Assembly (NCBI RefSeq): GCF_937616625.2
Contig: NC_065570.1
Coordinates: 44,631,665 to 44,695,664 of the forward strand
Length of the DNA stretch: 64,000 nt
Reading direction: 5' to 3'
From: Mercurialis annua
Lineage: Eukaryota > Streptophyta > Magnoliopsida > Malpighiales > Euphorbiaceae
Position 1 is the stretch's first letter. The number at the start of each line of letters is the position of its first letter. Both the position numbers and the translations under genes were made by a program. Of the stretch, positions 56,929 to 64,000 are shown one piece after another. The notes beneath the pieces were generated by a model. The model saw only the letters and a list, made by a program, of their open reading frames with translations, was not told where the DNA came from and made no database searches.

Positions 56929-57068
56929 GTTAAAACAATTAACAAAATTTATGAACGAAAATCAGTATCAAAAGAAAAGAGCAAATGTTAGTATTGTAAA
57001 GAAGTAAAGTTAATGTAGCAGGGGGTTAAAGGAAAAAAAGCATGTAAATGAATACATATCTATCTATA

Positions 57069-57721
57069 TCTTTAATAAATATAAAAGTGTATTCACGGGA
57101 GAAACACTTTCATTCACGGACAAAAATACCCTATACATATTTTATTCAAGTTGATATTCCTAATTGTAACATATAATAATATTTGTGTTTAACAAATAAA
57201 AAGATGACATTCCTAATTCATAAAGAAAACATATTAAAAATAATTATCGCAGTAGCTACCATTATGTATTAAATTCTCAATCCTAAAAAGAATTGTGCAA
57301 CAACTATCATTATGTGTTAAATTCCTAATCCTAAAAGAAATTGCACAGATATATCACTACATATAAAAAAATATGATGAGTTTCATTAACATTAAATAAT
57401 CGTATTATAATGGTGTTTGAGTTTTAATATTTTTTTACTTATTAGTTATTTACTATGAAAAATAACATAAATTTGCTTCAATCATATTATTATTTTTTAA
57501 TAACAAAAATAAAATCTATTGCTTAATTCTAACTTTTTTAACATTTCCAATAAAAAAAATTCAAATTTTATAAAATAATTAAACAAAAATAAATAAAAAA
57601 ACACAAGTCTAATAAAATTTAAATAATAATATATTATTATAAAATATATACAATTATAATTTTAAATAATGGGTTATATAGATATCATTAACGTGCGTAG
57701 CACGTGGCTAAAAAAAACTAG
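57069..57721 (+). mobile_element. Non-autonomous Helitron (about 653 bp)
   Basis: The 3' end is clear: hairpin acgtgc-gta-gcacgt (57691-57705), then CTAG (57718-57721) before a host T. The proposed 5' end TCTTTAATAAATATAAAAG after a host A (57068) resembles the start of the Helitron at 3601. Another TC lies at 57063, so the start may shift by a few bases. No Rep/helicase coding. Confidence 0.65.
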
Positions 57722-58205
57722 TTTCATGAAAAAGAGTATTTGTGCTAAATTTTTACCTACATCGTATAAAAGATAAGAGTTTCTATAAAAGGGGTACATA
57801 TGGAAGAAGCCCATAGTTATATGAGGAAGAGATTTTTAGACAAATACACCTAAAACGGCTAAATAATCTCACGGCTACCACAACAATTTAATACTAACTA
57901 TAATACCGTTTGTCATAAGTTTCTTTTAATAAATAAGCTTCCATATTTGCCAAATTACGACTCTTAAATAGGAGCTGTTCTCTTCCAAAATTCAATCAAT
58001 CTCCATGTCGCAAGATTCTCTCAAAATCAAACTTACAGTTTCCTTTCATAATCATTAATTCAGAGACGATTCCAACAAAATCAAACGCAGTACATTCCCT
58101 CAAAGAAGATTCGATCAAGAACAGAACATTCATCTGTCAAATTTGAACAAAAAACAGGTCAATCAATACGCGATTCAAGACAAAAATCGAGGAATCACAT
58201 CTGAT

Positions 58206-61200
58206 ATGAGTTTACTAAGTGATTCAGGTTAGTCTCTGATCAATCGCGACTCGAATTCAACTAATTTTTTTATCAATTTTGAAATTGATCAATCGCGACT
58301 CAAATTCAACTGTTATCTCTGATATATCGCATAAATAGGTTTCTGTTTTCAAATTTAAATTGAATGATTTAAAAACTGGATACATTGAAATTTTTTTTGC
58401 AGTTCTTAATTGATAATTCATTCAATTTTGTGATAGCTACTGATTTTTGAATTTACTAAATCTGTTATAGTAATTTTAATGATTATTAATATGTTATAGT
58501 TTACTAAATGGTAAATAAGCTTATACTAATAGTATGAATGAATATTCATTCAATTTTGTGATAGTTACTGATTTTTTTGAATTTACTAAATCTGTTATAG
58601 TAGTTTTAATGATTATTAATATGTTATAGTTTACTAAATGGTAAATAAGCTTATACTAATAGTATGAATGAATATTCATTCAATTTTGTGATAGTTAGTG
58701 TATTTTTAGTTTGATAAAGCTGTATTGTAGTTTTAATGTTTAATGATGTGTTATAGTTTACTAAATAGTAAATAAGACTCTACTAATAAATTGAATGAAT
58801 ATTCATTCAATTTTGTGATAGTTAGTGTACTTTTAGTTTGATAAAGCTGTTATAGTAGTTTTAATGTTTAATGATGTGTTATAGTTTACTAAATGGTTAA
58901 TAAGCCTCTACTAATAGTTTGAATGAATATTCATTCAATTTTGTGATAGTTAGTGTATTATTACTGAATGGTTAATAAGTTGTTATATTAGTTTTAATGA
59001 TTATTCTGTTTATAGTTTACTAATGGTTTAATAAGTGTTACTAATGTTAAATCATTAAAATGCAGCAAAAGGAACACTGAAGGCTCTTGTGCACTATAAT
59101 GGAGTATGGAATGAGCATTTTAATTACTCCAACTATAAGATGAAAGGAATACTGATAAGGGAAGACACAACCTTTGAAGAAATTAAGGAATTGATAGCAG
59201 GTATACTAGAGGTAAACAGTTGGGAAACCAAAATGGAAATCAGATTTCAGTTAGAAAGCAACTACCAAACTTTAGAAATTGAAGATAATGTCAGCCTTCA
59301 ATTCTACATTGAAATGAAAAAAGATGAACCGCGAGTAACCAGTTTTCCATTATGTGTTACAACAAGAAAATTTGAAGATCAACCACAAATACTGAATGTC
59401 AGCAGCGAAGATCAAACACAAATACTGAATGTCAGCAGCGAACCTTCTATTGGAATGATTGAAGAGCAATTTGTGGATACATCATCTACTAGTAACACAA
59501 CATTCGATATTGTAAAATATGCAGAAATTTTATACAAACAAACAAGAAAAGAAGATGAGGAAGCTGACAGTAAACCACAAGAAATCAACATCGTCACTAA
59601 TCCAAAAATATCAGAAATCTATGTCGGACAGATCTTCAAAGACAAAGAAATCATGAAGACAAGTTTTTGTTTCTACACAATTGCTAACCAATTTCAGTAT
59701 AAAGTCAGTAAGTCTTGCAAGAGAGAATATATAGTCATTTGCATTGATGAAAATTGCAGGTGGACAGTGAGAGCTTCAAGAGATGGGAAGACAAATATGT
59801 TTGTGATTAGAAGAATGATCAACATCCACACATGCCCACCAAATATAAGAATGGACGACAAACGGCAAGCAACAGCTTCTATAATAGGGGAACATATAAA
59901 AATGAAGTTCTTGGATATAAAAACCATCTATACTCCAGCTGATATTATTGCAGATATTCAGAGAGATTTTGGGATTGTTTTGAGTTACAATAGGGCATGG
60001 AGGTCAAAAGTAAAGGCACTAAATCAGATTAGAGGTACTCCGCGCGACTCGTATTCCATTTTGCCTGGATATTTGCACATGCTTCTACAAACTAATCCAG
60101 GGTCTGTTGTAGATCTTCATACAACTGATGAGAACAATTTTGAATATATGTTTATGGCTCTAGATGCTTCTATTAAAGGTTGGAAGTACTGTAGACCAAT
60201 AGTTGTAGTAGATGGTACATTTTTGAAGTCGAACTACGGTGGAACATTAATAACAGCAAGTACACAAGACGGGAATGATAAGATTTTCCCCCTTGCTTTT
60301 GCTATTGTTGATTCTGAAAACGATGATTCCTGGGAATATTTTTTTGTAAAATTGAAAGAAGCATTTGGTGGAAGAAGTGGGCTGTGTATTGTTTCAGATA
60401 GGCATCTGAGTATATCCAATGGGGTCAAAAAAGTTTTTCCTGAAGCAAGTCATGCAATATGTATGTACCATTTGCTAAGTAACATCAAATCAAAGTTCAA
60501 ACACGATCCGGATACATTGAGAGACTGTTTCTATGGAGCTGCAAGATCATACACAACTAAGGGATTTGAATACTACATGAAAAAACTCGATGCCATTAAT
60601 GCAGGAATTAAAAAGTACCTAACAGATATTGGGTTCGACAAGTGGGCAAGAGCATACTGCAAAGCTAATAGGTATGACTACAAATTCTGATATTAGTTAC
60701 CTGATAGTTCTTTATAAATTTGATATGACTATGGAATAACTAGTTTACTGACAATTTGCTTGATATTTACTGAGAGTTTTTTATGTGTATTACAACAAGT
60801 TTGATCATATTTTACAATAATTAATTTGCAAAAATTAGGTACACAACAATGACATCGAATATAGCCGAGTCTTTAAATGCAGCAATCAAGGCAGCTAGGG
60901 AATTACCAATAACAACACTTCTTGAAAGTTTAAGGCGTTTGATGCAAGAATGGACTTACTCTAACAGAAATATTGCAATTTCTACATTTACTAAGCTGAC
61001 AAACAAAGCAGAAGATGAACTCAGAAATCACTATGCATCATCGTTAAGAATGAAGGTAAATTTTCAACTATAGTAAATTATATATTCAACTATACCATGT
61101 TTTCTAAATGTTATCTAACAGTTGTCTGATGGTCAGTTAACTGTGTAATATGTTTTTTCACAATAGGCTTCAACATCTGTTAGAGGTTTGCACAGTGTGG

Positions 61201-61595
61201 AACATGGTGATAAAACCTTTATAGTCAAACTTAATGAAAGAACATGCACATGCTGCAGATTTCAATTGGATGAAATGCCATGTCCACATGCTGTTGCTAT
61301 ACTAAACAAACTTCACCAAGAACCATATCAATACTGCTCAAACTTTTTCAGTAAAGAAAATATGCTTGCCACATATGAAGGAACTGTCTATCCAATGCCT
61401 AGCCAAAATAATTGGGATTTACCAGCCAATGTTGAAAGTATGGAAGTTATTCCACCAATAGGAAAAATTCCAGCGGGAAGACCAAAGAAAAGAAGAATAC
61501 CGGGACCAAATGAAACAAAGAAGACAAATCAGTGTGGAAGATGTAAAGAAAAAGGACATAACAAGAAGACATGTAGAAATATACCAAAATCATAA
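58206..61595 (+). CDS. MuDR-type MULE transposase, copy 2 (open reading frame intact after splicing)
   Basis: Exons 58206-58227, 59066-60671, 60839-61055 and 61167-61595 sum to 2274 bases, i.e. 757 residues and a stop. All borders are GT-AG and phases match. Domains: PB1-like N-terminus to about residue 100; acidic linker with a small duplication (EDQPQILNVSS/EDQTQILNVSS); MuDR DNA-binding zinc domain at about 190-265 (IYVGQIFKDKEIM, CIDENCRWTVRAS, NIHTCP); MULE/DDE core with Asp at about 390 (VVVDGTFLKS) and about 452 (CIVSDRH), followed by ASHAICMYHLLSN; SWIM finger CTCCRFQLDEMPCPH; knuckle CGRCKEKGHNKKTC. Unlike copy 1 there is no frameshift and the second Asp is kept, so the protein may be active. 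It would bind element ends and catalyse transposition in the nucleus. Confidence 0.88.
58228..59065 (+). repeat. Transposase intron 1 with 128-bp tandem repeats
   Basis: Units begin at 58537, 58666, 58793 and 58921 (spacing 129, 127, 128), with a partial copy before them. Each contains the perfect palindrome gaatgaatattcattc and one agtttactaaat word. The intron is GT(TAGT)...AG; the start ATG is in a 22-base first exon. Confidence 0.85.
60672..60838 (+). other. Extra intron of transposase copy 2
   Basis: A 167-base GT-AG insertion (AATAG|gtatgac ... aaaattag|GTACACAAC) splits an Arg codon. Copy 1 has uninterrupted coding sequence at the same place (AATAGGTTCTCAAC). Removing it restores the conserved frame. 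Confidence 0.8.
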
Positions 61596-62612
61596 AATTT
61601 AGTTTTCAAATAGATTTCCTATATACATTGATTAGTTGATTTGTAATTCATTGAATTTTGGCTCAACTAAAGGATTTCTTCTTTTTTTTGTGATTTTTTC
61701 TTATAATTCTAACCACTGTGTTACCATACAAATTAAAGGATTACCAACTAGTTACCACTATGTTACCATACAGTTACCAAATATTTATCAAAAATTATTA
61801 TCATTTCTGTTCAATAATTATAAAAAATATTTTGTCAAATTGTTACTACATGTTCAGGAAGTGGTAAATAAAAAAATTGCTACAAAATTACTAAAGTGTA
61901 CGTACATGTTTTATAAATGTAAAAAAGACAAATTACTAGTGGTTTCCTAATAGGTTTCTTAATATTTGTTATAAAGTTTTATTAAAATGTATTTATAATT
62001 CATTCAATTTTCCTTTTATTAATGAATATCTTCCACTCTTGCTATCAACTTTTTTAATTTCATATTTGTAATGATTTAGTCTGAAAAAATTATTTATTCA
62101 ATGGCTATAACAGTTTACTAACTATCAACGAATAGTTTACTATTAATTTAACAAATTTATTTTTTATAATTTAAAATAATTTAAAATATTTTTAATCTCA
62201 TTTAAATCTATCAACTTTTTTATTATATTTAATTTTATATTTATAATGATATAATCTTAAAAAATTCTTTATTCAATAGCTGTAATAGATTACTAACTAT
62301 AAATCACTAGCTTACTATTAATTTACTAAAACAATATCAAAAGTATATAACTATATTAGTTAGTTAATACCTATAAAATTATAACAGATATTATAAGTTT
62401 ACTAACTAGTTACCAAAACATTACTAATAGTATAGACTAAAAATATAAGTCAATTATCATTTACTAACACTAAAACAGTAACCATTCAACATTCACAGGT
62501 TTAGAAACCTATATACAAAACAAAGTCCTAACAAAATAAAAAACAAATATTATTTAGATCTTTTTCAGATAACAAAATAAAAAACTTAAAGTACTAGGAT
62601 AAAATGAAGAGT
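61596..62612. other. Spacer between convergent MULE-2 genes
   Basis: AT-rich, without a supported gene, although a 104-codon chance frame exists. Many gtttactaac/ttagtaaac-type words occur (for example about 62111, 62288, 62398, 62460). It corresponds to the TA-rich spacer of MULE-1 but lacks the microsatellites. Confidence 0.6.
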
Positions 62613-64000
62613 TCAGATCTTGTTCTTCCCCTTTCTCTTTGGATTTGGGACCTCCTTTTCAACCTCCTCATCACTAACAATATTGCTCTCTATCTTCATA
62701 TTGCCATAGCGGAACAGCAGAAATTCAACACGCTCACGATAATTCTCAATATTGAAATCACAAGGTATTTCTTTGCGCAGACACAAACACTCCGCAAAGC
62801 AAGCAAAAACGCACCACAATCACTGAATAAAAGACATAAAATTGAATTATTCATCAAAACTGCATAATTTAGAAATAATAAATTTGAAAACCTACCTTTC
62901 CTTTTGAGTTGGAAGATCCTCCACAACTTCAATACGGAAAGCTTCATTTGAATTCTTATTCAAATAAGGCTGAGAATTCAGATCAATGTCACTGCGCAAA
63001 TCATAAAAATTCATCTGAGCTAAAAAAAGTGGAATTAGAACAGAATATTTTGTGGCTGCTTCAACTGCAGACTTCCTCGCCACATTTGAATTCATAGAAT
63101 TATACACATATATGCATCTTTCTTTGAAGACCAAACGCCCCAAAATCCAGTGCTTCTGCTTCTTCATGTTCATAGGAAACAACACCTCATCTACATTCTT
63201 CCAATGCGTATTGCAAAGCATATTGTATCCACAAATATACTTTGCAATAAGACTACGTTCAGAAACTGAAGTAGATTCAGACTTCTTCGTCTTCAAGTAT
63301 GCCACATAATATGAAGTCATTCTATCATCGAAGAGGCAATCAGTTGTCGTAATTCGCAAATCATTAACAGGTCTATACTTGGCTCTTTTACGAATGTAGT
63401 ACATAACGATGTTGATATGCTGTAAGAAAAGTAAAATTAGAATTAAATATAAAAATTAGTAAATAATTAGTAAACAATTAGTAAACAATTAGTGCATAAC
63501 AGCAATGGTAAAAAAAGAAATACTTACACCACTCTGTAAGAAAGCACCCGAGTAATTAAGCGAATGAAACCAAATTTTATTATCCACATGTTCCACGCCA
63601 TAATTGAATGGAGGTTCGATAGTGTCGAAACCTTTTTCATAAGAACTTCCCCTACAAAAATAAAAACAGATAGAAGGTGAAAAAAAATTTCAACGAGTTA
63701 TTAAAACTCAGCAACTTCTTCTATCAAAAATTGGTAAAAATAACATAGCACACTTAAAGACTTACTCAAATTTAGCGTCAACCCAGTTACTAAACTCCAT
63801 CTGTCCCGCATAACAAGTATCTCTGATAACATCATAATCAAGAGGATCCAATCCCTTCTTAAGAATCACATCCTGCTTAGCCTTAATAAATGATAGAGGC
63901 ACCACATCCGCAACTTTCAATTTAGAGGCAATCTTTGCAATTTGCTATAGTTAAGAAGAAAAAGAGAATGCAATGATTAAATGAAAGTTAGTATTAATAA
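62613..64000 (-). pseudogene. Ulp1 protease-like gene of MULE-2 (partial)
   Basis: Minus exons match MULE-1 one by one: 63944 to about 63767 (IAKIASKLKV...PLSFIKAKQDV); about 63652-63528 (FNYGVEHVDNKIWFHSLNYSGAFLQ); about 63420-62896, the protease domain with KHWILGRLVF (catalytic His) and IYVYNSM (again Asn in place of Asp); and about 62830-62613, with SDCGAF (catalytic Cys). After DCGAF the conserved continuation (FACFAECLCLRKEIPCDFN ... SDEEVEKE) is read in another frame, as if one base were missing near 62800. The upstream DUF1985 part lies beyond the window. Ulp1-like enzymes remove SUMO; the substrate here is unknown. The frame break suggests decay unless it is a splice or sequencing artefact. 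Confidence 0.7.

Larger units (their letters stand above)
57829..64000 (+). mobile_element. MULE-2: second Mutator-like element, running out of the window
   Basis: It starts near gagatttttagacaaatac, matching the left end of MULE-1 (gggatttttagacaaatat). It carries the same gene order: plus-strand transposase (58206-61595) and a minus-strand Ulp1-type gene (62613 to beyond the window). The right end and target duplication are outside the window. The two MULEs are clearly related but well diverged, and sit about 4 kb apart in the same orientation. Confidence 0.8.

Noticed and set aside
1..64000. tRNA, rRNA or snRNA genes
   Set aside because: No cloverleaf with a GGTTCGAATCC-type arm and no rRNA-like blocks were recognised by eye. 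A covariance-model scan would be needed to exclude small RNA genes.

Overview
This is nuclear DNA from a flowering plant, probably a eudicot. It is AT-rich, has introns and long gene-poor stretches, and most of it is layered transposable elements. Nothing bacterial or organellar is visible. Only two loci look like non-transposon plant genes: an intact kelch-like reading frame with an RGG box (36677-37984, minus) and a decayed progesterone 5-beta-reductase/iridoid-synthase-like pseudogene (40534-41363, minus). A third, unrecognised multi-exon locus lies at 34687-36110.

Layout. 1-729: 5' end of a Ty3/Gypsy element running out of the window. 1924-2130 and 11690-12084: two LINE 3' ends. 3048-3601: a complete small Helitron. 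4587-9054: a Copia-type element with two LTRs, a gag gene and no pol, flanked by a perfect 5-bp duplication. 9560: a second Helitron 3' end. 13203-24943: a Gypsy element of Tat-like layout on the minus strand (reverse transcriptase, two RNase H regions, integrase). It carries a spliced plant-mobile-domain gene in antisense orientation and is interrupted by a 2.9-kb solo LTR with a perfect target duplication. 24944-30943: a related long LTR in inverted orientation, hit by two hAT-type elements (one holding a Copia-like solo LTR), followed by a truncated hAT-like element and a Stowaway MITE. 31000-43370: the gene-bearing part. 43374-55801: another long solo LTR with target duplication, split by a 10-kb Mutator-like element (MULE-1). 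55946-57721: a hAT MITE and a Helitron. About 57829 to the window end: a second, related MULE (MULE-2).

The two MULEs are the most interesting system here. Each has a MuDR-type transposase gene on the plus strand and, converging on it, a many-exon gene on the minus strand. In MULE-1 that gene joins a DUF1985-like region, an acidic repeat-rich linker and a Ulp1-type cysteine protease domain. MULE-2 is cut by the window edge but shows the protease end. The transposase of MULE-2 is open throughout (757 aa after splicing). MULE-1 has a one-base deletion and a changed catalytic Asp. The non-coding parts of both elements are full of a short motif, TTTACTAA/TTAGTAAA, partly in 128-bp tandem units with a perfect 16-bp palindrome. 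This resembles the motif-plus-binding-protein anti-silencing systems known from Arabidopsis VANDAL elements. The function is inferred, not shown.
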